Shown here: piece after piece, positions 16,020 through 27,719 of the stretch
How positions within the stretch are numbered: position 1 is the stretch's first letter
Layout: each line of letters begins with the position of its first letter
Assembly (NCBI RefSeq): GCF_033118175.1
Contig: NC_083688.1
Coordinates: forward strand, 6,841,001 to 6,905,000
DNA: 64,000 nucleotides
Origin: Dama dama
Lineage: Eukaryota; Chordata; Mammalia; Artiodactyla; Cervidae
Direction: 5' to 3'
Position numbers and translations under genes: made by a program
Notes under the pieces: generated by a model
What the model was told of the DNA's origin: nothing
Database searches by the model: none
Seen by the model: the letters and a program-made list of their open reading frames with translations, nothing else

Positions 16020-17460
16020 TTTGGAAGGAGCTGGATAATAACGCACAAGTAAATTATACATTTTATATGCTATAAAACAATGTGCACGGTGGAGAAAAGA
16101 AAAAGTAGGGTAGGGTGAGGGGGATGGGGAAGGTGGTCAGGGTGGGGCCTCAGTGAGATCTTGAGAGGGCTTGAAGGAGATAAGAATTAGCCAAATGGGT
16201 CTGTGAGGTAGAGCTTTCCAGAGAGGGAACAGCTTGAGCAAAGGCCCTCCCGGAGAAGAGCATGTAGCCCACCGGTCGGTAGAGCCAGGCAGAGTTGGAG
16301 GGGGGCGGGGGGCGGAGAGGAGGAGGGGCTGAGGTCAGAGAGGTCGGGGCGGGGCGCGGGGGGGAACCGCTGGCCTGGTAGACCGCCGGCCTTCTCTGAG
16401 AGTGAAATGAATCACTCTGCAGTCAGAGCGGAGGCATCACAGGAGCTGACTTCCATTTTATAGCCAGCTCTGCTGTGTTGAGCCTGGAATGTGAGGGCGT
16501 GCGTAGAAGCAGGAAAGCCTGTTGGAAAGGATTGCGGTAATCCAAGCAATCATGTTGAGTGAGGCAACAGTGCTGAGGGTGGGGAGAAATGGTCAGATAA
16601 TAGGTTTTGGAGGTAACCCAGCATGATTTCTTTGAATGAATGGAGAAGGGATGTGGGGGAAAAAGAAATCAAGAATGATTAAAATTTCTGACCCAAGCAA
16701 CAGAAAGTATGGAATTGCCATGAATTTCAACAGGGAAGGCTGTGTTTGGAGCTGGTTTGACTGGAAACTAAGAATGCCATTTTGAACGTATTTAAGATGT
16801 CCACTAATCATCCAAGGGGAGACTGGAAGAGGCAGCCAGAGTCTGGAGTCTTGGCTGCCAGTGTGTGTTTGGGGGTCTTCAGCATCAAGATATCCATGTT
16901 TGACATCTTGAGACTGGATGAAATCACAAGAGAGTGAGTGATGGAAGGGCAGTCCAGGACTTAACCTTGGATTACTTCAGTAGTAAGAAGTCTGGGAAAA
17001 GAAGAGAAATTGACAAAGAAGACTTAAAAGGAGGGACCCGTAAAGTAGGAGGAAAAACAGGCGAGCTTGGCGTCCTGGAAGCCCGGAGGGAGAGTATACA
17101 GGGAGGGCATGATGAACTCGGAAGCGCTGCTGATGGGGGTCAAGTGAGGGGAGCGCTGAGACCACTGGGTTTCTCAGCACGGAGGCCATTAGTGACCTTG
17201 ACCGGAGCGGTGCCCGAAGGATGGTAGACATGACAGCCTGAGCAGAGTGACAGGAGACAGCGGGCATAGACAGCTCTCACAGACAGTTTTGCTGTTGGGG
17301 GAGCAAAGATGGGTGAAATATCTTTTTTTCTGGTGATTGGAAAAGTCCAGTAAGGGGAGAAAAAAAATGATGTGAGAGAGAGGAGACATGCTGTAACAGT
17401 ACCTTTGAATAAGTGAGAGGGGTTGCTTCGAGCACACAAGTGGAGGGATTCGGTTTGGAC
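16020..17460. repeat. Long GA-rich ancient interspersed repeat (probably L1M-type 3' region)
   Basis: About 1.4 kb of purine-rich sequence matches a widespread old mammalian repeat. Landmarks are GAGCAAAGGCCCTCCCGG, GCGGTAATCCAAGC, GACTGGATGAAATCACA and GTGACCTTGACCGGAGCGG. Diverged relatives occur at about 23770-24150, 26820-27190, 29000-29300, 35390-35740 and 36590-37600. I am sure it is repetitive; the family name is uncertain. It accounts for the open frames at 16934-17439. Confidence 0.6.
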
Positions 17461-18455
17461 AGAATCGTGGTTGGTAAGTCAGGAGGCTGAGCGTGCGGGA
17501 GTAGATATTGGTAGGTGGTAGGATGTGAGATGAAGCTCCGTGGATGCTCTCTTGTGATTGAGCTTCTATTTCCTCAGCGAGGTAGGAGAATAAGGGTCGG
17601 GGGAGAGGTGTTAGGCATTAGAGAAGGAAGGAAAGAATCACCTGGAAGAGGCTCACACTAAATACAGGGAAACACTCCTGAAGGGCAGGGCCCTCTCAGC
17701 GAAGCACTTGTGAGTGAAGAATCAGGTTGAGAGCTAATGGGTCACATTCGAGGTCACACAGCTGGTGAAAGGCAGAGCCAAGCCCAACCCAGATTGCCCG
17801 GTCACCTGGCCTGAGACTTGGTAGATCTTCGAGGAACTATCTTTTCCATGATAGACTCTGCTGTTCGTGGCAGCACTCAGCCTGCGGTCTGTCCCGATTG
17901 TCCAGAGTGCTGTCTGTCGTGAGAGCTTTCTCTCATCTCTGCTCTTGGTCTCTGGATTCTGTCTTGGCTGTCTTCCAGCCCTGCTCTGTTATCTTTGTCC
18001 TACAGATCAGTGATGATCAGACCTAAGAGTGCCTGTAAGACTGTAAGAATCTCCTGTAACACCAGTTTGCTAGGACCCCCACTGGCAAGAGTTTCTGATT
18101 CAGTAGATCTGGGGTGGTGTCTGAAAATGTGTGTTTCTAAGTTCCCAGGTGATAACTGAGGCTACTGACTCAAGAATCATTCTTTGAGAACCACTGGACC
18201 AGGCTATCTATGTCTCTCATTCATTCAGCAAATTTATATGTAACTCATTCATTCAGCAAATTTATACTGTGGGCTTGCAATGTCTGTTGGGGTCTTGGGG
18301 CTATAGCAATGAAGACAGTCTCTGTCCCCGAGGAGCTCACAGTTTAGTGGGGGAGACAAGTGAGGAAATCATCAGTATACTTCCATGGCTTGTTTCCCTC
18401 AGCTTTATTGACTTATAATTGACAAATTAAATTTTATCTATTTAGAGGAGTGTTG

Positions 18456-18666
18456 GAGCTGAGTGGTGGCTCAGATGGTAAAGAATCTATCTGCAGTGCG
18501 GGAGACCTAGGTTCCATCCCAGGGTTGGGAAGATCCCATGGAGCAGGGAATGGCTACCCATTCCAGTATTCTTGCCTGGGAAATCCTTTGGATAGAGCAG
18601 CCTGGTGGGCTACAGCCCATGAGGTCACGAAGAGCCAGACATGCCTGAGTGGCTGAGCCGCCGAGC
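18456..18666 (+). repeat. Bov-tA SINE with 12-bp target-site duplication
   Basis: Forward copy flanked by exact AGAGGAGTGTTG at 18444-18455 and 18667-18678. It inserted at the edge of the reverse-oriented Bov-tA that follows. Confidence 0.95.
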
Positions 18667-18675
18667 AGAGGAGTG

Positions 18676-18881
18676 TTGTTACGCAGTCACTGAGTCGTAT
18701 CTGACTCTTTGCAACCCTATGGACTGTAGCCCACCAGGCTCCTCGGTCATGGGATTTCCCAGGCAAGAGTGCTGGAGTGGTGGCCATTCCCTCCTCCAGA
18801 GGATCTTCCTGACCCAGGGACTGAACCTGTGTCTTCTGCTTGGCAAGCAGATTCTTTGCCACTGAGCCACCAGGGAAGCCT
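18676..18881 (-). repeat. Bov-tA SINE (inverted partner)
   Basis: Reverse-oriented copy. Its own target duplication TATTTAGAG is at 18439-18447 and 18885-18893, outside the forward copy, so the forward element is the later insertion. Confidence 0.93.
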
Positions 18882-19129
18882 ACATATTTAGAGTATACAG
18901 TGTAATTATTTGATTAATGTATAATTGTGACATTATTACTACAATCAAGTTAGCTAACACAGCTATCACCTCATAGAGTTATCTTTCTTGTGTGTGTGTG
19001 AGAACACTTGCATATACTTGTTTAACTTTGTTCCAACGCTGCTTTTATTGTTTGTTTGTTTGTTTTGGCCATATCAAGGTAGTTAGCTAATGTTTAAGTG
19101 GACTCAGTTGTTAAGTTTATTTATCTATT

Positions 19130-19335
19130 ATTGTTGTTTAGTTACTAAGTTGTGTTTGACTCTTGCGAGCCCATGGACTGTAGCCTACCAGGCTCCTCTG
19201 TCCGTGGGATTTCCCAGTCAAGAAGACTGGAGTGGGTTGCCATGCCCTCCTCCAGGGGATCTTCCCGACCCAGTGGTTGAACCACATTTCCTCCACGGCA
19301 GACGGATTCTTTATTGCTGAGCCACTGGGCCTCCC
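19130..19335 (-). repeat. Bov-tA SINE
   Basis: Reverse-oriented: TTGTTGTTTAGTTACTAAG to TTGCTGAGCCACTGGGCC. Confidence 0.92.
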
Positions 19336-19356
19336 ATGCCTCTTTCTGTGTGCATG

Positions 19357-19578
19357 CTTGCATGCTAAGTGGCTTTAGTCATGCCCAACTCTTTGCGACT
19401 CCATGGGCTGTAGCCTGCTAGACTCCTCTGTCCATGGGATTCTCCAGGGAAGAATACTAGAATGGGTTGCCATGCCCTTCTCCAGGGGATCTTCCAGACC
19501 CAGGGATTGAACCCATGCCTCTTATGTCTCTTGGACTGGCAGGCAGGTTCTTTACCACTAGGGCCACCTGGGAAGCCC
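19357..19578 (-). repeat. Bov-tA SINE
   Basis: Reverse-oriented and near full length: GCATGCTAAGTGGCTTTAG to CCACCTGGGAAGCCC. It follows the previous copy after about 20 bp. Confidence 0.92.
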
Positions 19579-19716
19579 ATGTCTCTGTATCCTATTATAA
19601 AAGGAACATCAGTATCACTAGCTGCTTAGATTCTGTTGCCTACTAAAGACCCTGGCCTGAGGCTTGCTCTATTCAAGAGCGAATAGCAGTAGTTAAAGGA
19701 GCGAAAGAGAACTGTC

Positions 19717-19930
19717 AGGCTTCCCAAGTAGTGCTAGTGGTAAAGAAGCCGCCTGCCAGTGCAGGAGACAGAAGAGACACAGGTTTGATCCCTGGGTCGG
19801 AAAGGTCCCCTGGAGGAGGGCATGGCAACCCACTCCAGTGTTCTTACCTGGAGCATCCCATGGACGGAGGAGCCTGGTGGGTATAGTCCATAGGGTCGCA
19901 AAGCGTCAGACATGACTGAAGCGACTTAGC
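19717..19930 (+). repeat. Bov-tA SINE
   Basis: Forward copy, AGGCTTCCCAAGTAGTG to CATGACTGAAGCGACTTAGC. It is the fifth Bov-tA within 1.5 kb. Confidence 0.92.
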
Positions 19931-21758
19931 AGGCAAGCAAGGAGAACTATAATAATTATCTGCTCCTGAGCACCTACCCTGAGCAGGTAATGTGTTATTA
20001 ACTGTCTTAATCTTTGGGACGACCCCATTTGAACTCCCATCTGTATAGTACAGGTGAAGAAGCACAGAGAAGTCAACTAGCTCTTAGGTAGCACAGCAGG
20101 GACTGAACCCAGGCAGGCTGGCTCCAGAGTCCATGCTCTTCACCACCGCCTGATAACTGTCTCTGTGTTGAAACTTCCTCCTTGTAGTCAGAGACTGAAA
20201 AAGCATTGGAGAGGGAATAACTGTCTCACTTTGTGATTCAATATTATTTAATATTGAATGAATATGAATATACCCATCCCACACTTGAGGATACAGCAGG
20301 TTAGAAGACTGATGGATGGTGTACCAGAGGTTTGCTCGGGCCGTTCTGTGATTAGTTGTGTCGGGTCAGGAGTGTGTGTGTGGGGGGAGGGTGGTGTGAG
20401 TGAGGAGGAGGGAGGGGTGTTGGTAATGACAAAAAACTCACTTGATTTAAATGTCAGTGTGAACCAGGCAAAGAAAAGGGCTGAGAAAAATCATTTCGGA
20501 CGAGGCAGTAGTGATCTCTGAGATATGGATGCTGCAAGAAGAGTGTTGAGTTACTTGTGTCTGGAGCTGAGAGCAGTGTCTGGGGCATGACAGGAAGGCC
20601 TGGGAGTCTGCTGGCTGTGATGGGGAGGGCACCGGCTCTGGCCGCCACCCCCCACCCCGGCTTTGCTAACCCTCTGCCCTTGGTGAATTTCTTAATTTCT
20701 CTGAATTTAGTTTCCTTGATAAATAGGAATAGATAAGTCCTGTCTGACTTGGTTATTATCAAAAGTGAAAATAATGTAAGTGAAGTTATTATGACCCAAA
20801 TGTTCAAGTTATTATCAGTGTCCTTTGTGTTTAGAAAGTTCCTCCTAGCAGCATCAAAACTATTGGGACATCAAACCTAGTCGGAGACAGAAGCCCCAGG
20901 GACGTTTAGCCACACTCCTGACGTGAGACAACGTGACCTGAGTTGAGGCAGCTGGAAAGGGGATGACAAGTAGGGATAGCTGAGTGGTGTCTGGCGTTTA
21001 TGAATTTTAGTCAGGATTGCAGCTGTTTGCAAGCAAACCTGAAAATCTGTAGCAGATTTTAATTTGTAATTTTGCTGGGACACCCTTGGAGGTATCTGTT
21101 AGGAAAATCACTTGCCAGTGGGGGTGATGGAGGTGAAGAGAAAATGATTTGCCGCCAGGAAAGTTGGTTTCAGTGACACAGACCCACGGGGGTGAGAGTG
21201 GAGGCCAAATGAGGCGGTCTTGTGCCCGCCCTGTGAGATGCCCTCCTGTGGGCAGAAGGCCGTGTGCTCTGCAGCGGGGAGGAACAGCTGTCTGTGTCCA
21301 TCATTTTCATTCGTAGTAAAAATCACTCATCCAAGGAGAAGGAAAAGGTCAGATAAAAGATGACATATTTAATAGCTCTATAAAGCACCATTGTCCTGGA
21401 TTTATGTGACCAGTAGGATATCTAAGGGGTTTTTGGGGGCTTTCCCCCCAGGTATACCTTATATCATGTTTTGGAGGCAATTATATGAAAGTGTGAATTT
21501 GGGGAAGTCTTAAAAATCTCTTCTCTTTCCAGAATATCAAGTGTTCTCTGTAGAATGGATAGGCTTTGGCCTGTAATTTTCAAGGCAATACTTTTGTCAT
21601 GTTTTCAAAGATGGCAGCAACAAATGAAGTCAGAATCAACCACTGACTGATTGATTCTGAAAAGTGATTCAGGTCACGGAGCTTAGTTTGAGATATGTTA
21701 ATCCAGTATCCCGGTACAGTCTTTCAAAATATATGCCACTGACCACAGCATGTGTGGA
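19931..21758. other. Intergenic DNA with MIR remains
   Basis: A MIR-like segment lies at about 20035-20150 (CAGCAGGGACTGAACCCAGG). A G/T-rich run occurs near 20366-20420. No gene was supported. Confidence 0.5.
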
Positions 21759-21759
21759 A

Positions 21760-21873
21760 AGTGATAGTGAAAGTCGCTCAGTCGTGTCTGACTCTTTGCA
21801 GTCCCATGGAATGTAGAGTCCTTGGACTTCTCCAGGTCAGAACAGTGGAGTGTGGGTAGCCTTTCCCTTCTCC
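21760..21873 (-). repeat. Bov-A SINE unit with target-site duplication
   Basis: A Bov-A monomer flanked by CAGCATGTGTGGAA on the left and CAGCATATGTGGAA on the right (13 of 14 matching). Confidence 0.9.
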
Positions 21874-22379
21874 AGCATATGTGGAAGGCTGGGGTCAATT
21901 TGGAAGTTTTGACAAAATAAGGTCCAAGGAGGACCTCCAGGAATAAAATATAAAAGATGTCTAGACTGTCTGAGATCTTTTGTGCAAATACAACTCCTTC
22001 ATCTAACCTAGAAGCGTATAATTGTCAAGGCCAGTGGGTTCAGCCTGGATTGACTCCCCTTGAGCCATAACAGCTGTTAGAAATGAAATAAAAAGGCTTT
22101 AAATTCAGACCTGCCTTGTACTATTGAACTTGAGCGTGTGCATTAACCTCTGCGAGCTTCAGTTTTCTTATTTGCAAAATAGCAATAATGCTATTACACA
22201 GGATTATTGTTGGAATGGTCCCTAAAAATTACATGCTCCAGGGTTCACATATTTAAATCCCTGTAGGGGCTATGAGTAAAGAGATGGGTGAAGCAGGTAT
22301 GGTGGTGGACACTTTCTCAGAGGAAGTGGGGATGGGGAATCTCAATTGTGCCAATTCATCAACCTTTTTTAAAAAATCT

Positions 22380-22985
22380 TTTTTATTTTGGATTGATTTT
22401 AAACTTCCAAAAAAATAGATGTCACAGACACACAAATGAATATAAGTAAAATGGAGATGGGTAGATTATATCAATATTAGTATCCTGATTGTGATATTGT
22501 ACTATCATTTTGCAAAATATTACCATTGGGAGAAACTGGATGAAGTGTACAAGAGATCTCCATTATTTTTTACGACTGCATGTGAATCTACAGTCATCTC
22601 AATAAAATTTTCAATTAAAGAAATGGTGGAGAGTGCCTATAGATCCTTCATCTAGGTTCTCCTGATACTAACATCTTATGGAACCAGAGCACAATGACAT
22701 CAAAACTTAGAAGTTAATACTGGTAGAAGAATACTGCAGACTTTATTTGGATTACACCAGTTTTTCTATTCCAGTATCCAGTCCAGAAGCCACATTGCAT
22801 TTAGTTATCTATCCTTAGTCTCCTTTAGTCTGTGGGAGTTGTTAATCTTTCCTTGTCTTTCTTGACATTGATATTTTTGAAGAGTACTGATCGGTTCCTA
22901 TGTAGAATGTGTCCCTCACCTTGGGACTGTCTGCTGTTTTCTCACGATTAGACTGAGGTTAATACATTTGGGGAGGAATAGAGTT
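22380..22985. repeat. Old L1 fragments
   Basis: Two adjoining L1-like pieces: about 22380-22618 (ending CAATAAAATTTTCAATTAAA) and about 22640-22985 (CCACATTGCATTTAGTTATC, CTTGACATTGATATTTTTGAAG). Both are typical of old mammalian L1 3' regions. Confidence 0.6.
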
Positions 22986-23509
22986 GGCACATTCAGAGGT
23001 GATGTGCCCTCAAAGAGGTAGAGGACAAAAACATCTGACATAGTAACTTTGGACAGTAGTGTCCGATTGTAAAGTGTAAGGCTAAATACACAAAGAACTG
23101 TAGACTACCGCTGTACTAGTTGGTGGATTTGTTCATCACACTGGGAGAGGGGAAGAGAGAGGAAGAAGAGGAGTGTGCGCTAGCAACTCTGAAACTACCT
23201 GATATTTATTCTAGGATTGAACAATAAGTACTATATTGCAGATAATGAGAACCAGGTTTCTCAGTGTTGAAAAAGAAGTGACCAGAAGAATTCCCAGTAA
23301 GCAAAAGGGAAATAAATACTGGAACGAACCCTGTGGTGCAGGGTTGAAGTTTGAAATATTGGTTGGAGCTTGAAACAGAGATAAATATGTGTGGATACAT
23401 GACTTAATTTAAACACATGTATTTTCTAGCTCTTTCTGCTGAGAAGGCCTAGAAAAAGGAACACCCGAGTAACACCACCTAAACCAGGCAATTAAGGTTA
23501 ACATCACCA
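22986..23509. other. Gene-free stretch, no recognised element
   Basis: Low-copy sequence with a purine-rich run (GAGAGGGGAAGAGAGAGGAA) near 23145. I see nothing gene-like. Confidence 0.5.
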
Positions 23510-23511
23510 GG

Positions 23512-23722
23512 GAACTTCTCCGGTGGTCCAGTTATTAAGAGTACGCCTTGCAATGCAGGGGACGTGGGTTTGACCCCTGGTCAGGGAACTAAGATTCCAC
23601 ATGCCGTGGAGCAGCTAAGCCCATGTGCCACAAGGGCTGAGCCCATGAGCCACAGTGAAAGATCTTGCGTTGTGCAACTAAGACCCAACGCAGCCACATA
23701 AATAAATATTTAAAAAAAGAAA
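23512..23722 (+). repeat. CHR-type SINE, full length
   Basis: GAACTTCTCCGGTGGTCCAG, GGTTTGACCCCTGGTCAGG, the body with GAGCCACAGTGAAAG, and an A-rich tail. Confidence 0.9.
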
Positions 23723-23769
23723 AAGATGAACATCATCAGTGTTAGCCATGAGGAGAGCAAGCTCTAGGG

Positions 23770-24150
23770 TCACGGAACAGTTGTGGAGGCCCTTGCAATG
23801 AGAGGGCAGGGGCTAGGTTGGCAGTGGTGAAGACATCCATGGTGAGCAGGGGGGGAATCTGGATGTCTGAAGATTGGATGGGCAGTATCTGTTGATGGAC
23901 TGGATACAGGACCTGAGAGAGAACGGCATCAAGAACTCCACCCAGGCTTTTGGCTGAAGAGCTGGGTCAGTAGCTGTGCTTGTTCCCAGTGGGAAGACTG
24001 CAGCTGCAGCAGGTTCAAAGAGAAAAATCAAGAGTTTGGTTTTAGACACATTTCATTTTAGATGTCTTTTAGTCGTCCAAATGGAGAAGTCACATAAGCA
24101 GTTGGATCAATGGGGGAAATTGATACAAACTTGGGAGTTAACCAGGATAT
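23770..24150. repeat. GA-rich ancient interspersed repeat copy
   Basis: Shares landmarks with the 16-17.5 kb repeat (ATCAAGAGTTTGGTTTTAGAC, CCAAATGGAGAAGTCACATA). It is strongly diverged and the family name is uncertain. Confidence 0.55.
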
Positions 24151-24521
24151 AGAATGAATCGGTTTATCTACTGTGTGTAGCAAAGTGCTTCTCACACTTC
24201 AGTGGGTTTACAAGTCTCCTAGAGAGTTTATTAAATAATGTATTCCTGGGCCTCCCAGGGATGCTGATTTAGTAGCTGTTCGGTGGAGTCAAGAATTTGC
24301 ATTTCTAACAGTTCAGCCGGTGATACTGAGGCCGCTGGTCTTCCAAGCATACTCTGAGTAGGACTTGGTGCTCGCCTTTCCCCCTCTGTATTCAGTTTTC
24401 CCTTCCTCTCTGTAATAAGGCTAAATATCATACTCTGGAGGACAAGTATCAAGAAGTCATATGCCTCAAGTAATTATTATTTATTTTTTTAGAAAAACAA
24501 GTAGTACGAGTCTCATTTACT

Positions 24522-24735
24522 TTGTTGTTGTTTTTTAGTTGCTAAGTCATATCTGACTCTTTGTGACCCCGTGGACTTTAGCCCACCAGGCTCCTCTGTC
24601 CCTGTGATTTCCCGGGCAGGAATACTGGAGTGAGCTGCCATTTCCTTCTTCAGGAGTCTTCCCCAACGCAGGGATTGAACCTACATCTCCTGCTTGGCAA
24701 GCGGATTCTTTACCGCTGAGCCACCAGGGAAGCCC
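24522..24735 (-). repeat. Bov-tA SINE
   Basis: Reverse-oriented, from a TTGTTGTTG start to CTGAGCCACCAGGGAAGCC. Confidence 0.93.
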
Positions 24736-25872
24736 CTGCTTCACTTTATCTTGTCTGAAATCACAGCATGAGTGAATGGCAGAGTCAGAATATGAACTCA
24801 GATCTGAATGCTTTGTGTGATCCTCTGCTGCCACATGCAGCCTGCGGAACCTGAGACCCACCTTTCAGCCTCAGCTCTCCATCTGTGTGCTGCCTGGCTT
24901 GAAAAAGAGAGTATCGGTGTCAGGCAAACGCCAACATAGTTTGTCTATCTTTGTGAGGCATTCCCATCATCATCATTTCATGTGTGGTCAGTGTTTGTCA
25001 ATGTGCCTAAGCATTTCAGAACTGGGAATTGTAAGGAGACTCTCAGGTCTAATTGTGGACTGAGCCTCTGTGGGGAGAATGTGTGGAGTATAATGAATTC
25101 CTCTGTGCTCTCGAATATGTTTCGTTTGGTCTTTGTTCGACAAATTGCCCCCATGGTGATCAAAAACCTTAAAGGCTTTCCAAAACAGACGATCATGCCT
25201 ATCAGGTGAGCACACACTGTGTGTGGGGGGCAATTAAAGAGGAGAAGGGAGAACTCACGTTTCATCGACAGCACCTCTTTGGTTCCAGGCCCTTTATGTA
25301 CTTGAGATAATCTTTGTAGTTGCCTGATGAATAATGTAATACTGCCATTCCTGTGAATCACATAATATTCCCATTTTACAGGTAAGGAGAGAGGCTCAAG
25401 AGTAAACACCCCAAGGTCATGGAGCTTGAATTCTAACCCTGTTCCTCTGACTCAAAGCTGCAGTTCACAGTGTGCCCCGGTTGCCCCATGAGTGAACCAC
25501 AGACACTTGGATGTGGTTTTATGTATTTCTACCCAATAACTTCCAGTGTAAAGCCATAGTCAGGGCGAATCCTGTAGTAACCTGTGAAAACTTAAAAAAG
25601 TGTAGGCAGCCTCCGTGGGACTTCTAGGAGCTCAGATCCCTGAGGAACTGCTGTCGCTCTTCTGTTTCTTTTTCACCCAAGTCAGCTAAATTGCAAATCA
25701 TTTATTCATTTAATAAACATTGATTGAAACACCAGCTTGTGCTGGTCCCAGGAGTAAGACAGACATAGTTCCTTTCTTCATGGTGCTAAAGTCTATGGTA
25801 AGGAAGAGGGCAGGGAGAGTGTAAAAGAATGGAGAAAAGCAATATGTACTACACAGTGTTACCATTTGATTT
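24736..25872. other. Intergenic DNA, no supported gene
   Basis: Low-copy sequence. The frame at 24982-25209 ends at a donor-like CAGGTGAGC but starts only at GTG and has no recognised homology. An L1M-like tail (AACATTGATTGAAACACCAG) lies near 25718. Confidence 0.5.
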
Positions 25873-26080
25873 GGGCTTCCCTGGTAGCTCAGATGGTAAA
25901 GAATCTGCCTGCAATTCAAGAGACCTGGCTTTGATCCCTGGGTGGGAAGATTCCCTGGAGGAGGAAATGGCAACCCACTCTAGTGTTCTTGCCTAGAGAA
26001 TCCCATGGACAGAGGAGCCTGGTGGGCTACAGTCCATGGGGTTGCAGAGAGCTGGACACGACAGAGCAACTAACACTTTT
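25873..26080 (+). repeat. Bov-tA SINE
   Basis: Forward copy, GGGCTTCCCTGGTAGCTCAG to GACACGACAGAGCAACTAAC, sitting just before an L1 fragment. Confidence 0.94.
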
Positions 26081-26089
26081 CAGTTTTTC

Positions 26090-26640
26090 ACCATTGAATC
26101 CAGAAATCCCATTTCTGGGTATATGCACAAAAGAATGGAAAGCAGGGCAACCAGTGTTTATATACCATTGTTCAAAGCAGCATTATTCACACTAGCCAAA
26201 GGTGGACGAAGCTCAAGTGTCCATCAGTGGATGAATGGATAACCAAGATGTGGTACGTCCATACAGTGGAATATTACTCAGCCCTAAAAAGGAAGGAAGT
26301 TCTGACACATGCAACAACATGGAGGAAGCTTGAGGACATTATGCTTAGTGAAATAAGCCAGACACAGAAGGACAAATATTGTATGATTCCGCTTATATAA
26401 AGTACCTGGACTAGTCAGTTCATAGAAAGAACAGCAGTTACCAAGGGCTGGGGAGAGGGGAAAATGAGGAGTTATCGTTTAATGGGTATTGAGTTTCGGT
26501 TTTAGATAATCAAAAGTTCTGGAGATGGACAGTAGTACTGGTTGTATGACAAGTGTCCTTAATGCCACTGAATCATACACTTAAAAATGGCTAGAATGGT
26601 AAATTTTATATTATGTGTATTTTACCACAATAAAAAGTAA
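26090..26640 (+). repeat. Old L1 3' fragment
   Basis: CCATTTCTGGGTATATGCAC, GCATTATTCACACTAGCC, GGAATATTACTCAGCCCTAA and TTACCAAGGGCTGGGGAG are characteristic of L1 3' regions in sense orientation. It ends in TTTTACCACAATAAAAAG. Confidence 0.85.
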
Positions 26641-26751
26641 TGCATTTTGGACTTTGTCTTGAAGAAAATGAAATGAAAAACTATGTGTATTTTACCACAA
26701 TAAAAAGTAATGCATTTTGGACTTTGTCTTGAAGAAAATGAAATGAAAAAC
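26612..26751. repeat. Exact 70-bp tandem duplication
   Basis: The block starting TATGTGTATTTTACC occurs at 26612-26681 and again at 26682-26751 with no difference by eye. It spans the 3' end of the L1 fragment and its flank. Confidence 0.95.
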
Positions 26752-26819
26752 TAAGAAAATAGATTCATCTTATATTTAACCACAATAAGGATACAAATAG
26801 TCATATGATGGCCGTCACG

Positions 26820-27190
26820 TCAGGTGCTGCAGAGGATGCTCCCTAGAGTTGGGAGAGAAGAGAACCTGCTCTGGTTAGCAGGGTTAGGGAACAGGGCAGG
26901 GCATCCTCAAGGGAATGGCATTGAAACCGAGCCCTGAAAGAGTCAGCTTGGTGAAAGTGGAGTGGGTATGTCTGGAGGACAGAATGTTGCAGACGGAAGG
27001 AACAGCAGGGGAAGGAGCAGCAAAGGCCCTTGGTGCAGTCAGGGAAGCAGAAGGTTTGTGTGTGGAGCAGAGAGGCGGCCGAGTGGGAAGGGAAGGGTGG
27101 ACTTGCAGGGCCTTGCAAAGGGTTTCAGGCTCCTCCCAAGAGCAAACGAAAGCCACCAAAGGACTTAAGCAAGGGGTTTTTATTTTCAGT
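26820..27190. repeat. GA-rich ancient interspersed repeat copy
   Basis: Contains AGGGAATGGCATTGAAACC, GAAGGAACAGCAGGGGAAGG and GCAGGGCCTTGCAAAGGG, in the same order as the 16-kb copy. Confidence 0.55.
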
Positions 27191-27719
27191 CTGCAAGGCT
27201 ATTGTTTCAGATGAGATTAAATAGAAAGGGAAGGAAATTAAAGCTTATTGAGGGATTGTTCTGTGCCAGCCAGCTCCTTATCTACCATTCCACTGTCTCT
27301 AAGTATAACACTTGGCACAGAGGTGCTCAGTAATGGCCCGAATGGTTGATGTTCCAGATGACGCTCAGGGAGGTGAAGCCAATTGACTCAAGACCGTAGT
27401 GCCTGCGGGATTCTGGCCTCTGTGCTTTAAAGGGTCCTTCACTGGACCCCCCTCTAGGAGCTGTGGGCCTCCCCACACGACCCAGGAACTGTGCCATCCC
27501 AGAGCCCATACCCCCTTCCAGGCCAACCACAAGTACAGAAAACCCACACTTCCTTGCTTAAATGGCCCCAGCTCTCTTCTAGAGCCTCTTTCCTGGGTCC
27601 CTCCTCCTGAGAACACTGGTGTGTTGCAGTGGCCAAGGGGCAGCCACTTAGGACGTGTGACTGGTGTGGCCCCGCAGGTGAACTTGAGACCTCATGGTTC
27701 ATGGCAGAGCCTGGACGTT

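Larger units (their letters stand above)
18395..19010. repeat. Old L1 fragment split by two Bov-tA insertions
   Basis: CAGCTTTATTGACTTATAATTG before 18443 and GTATACAGTGTAATTATTTG after 18890 are two parts of one L1 3' region. The pieces join cleanly once the two SINEs at 18456-18881 are removed. Confidence 0.7.

Noticed and set aside
16934..17439. Overlapping frames on both strands suggesting a gene
   Set aside because: They lie within a purine-rich ancient repeat, which produces long frames by composition.
18211..18270. Closely spaced repeats of CATTCATTCAGCAAATTTATA, checked as an array
   Set aside because: Only two copies, within an old L1M-like tail. It is a small local duplication, not a CRISPR or satellite array.
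24982..25209. Possible exon ending at a donor-like CAGGTGAGC
   Set aside because: The frame starts at GTG, has no recognised homology and no linked acceptor or further exons.
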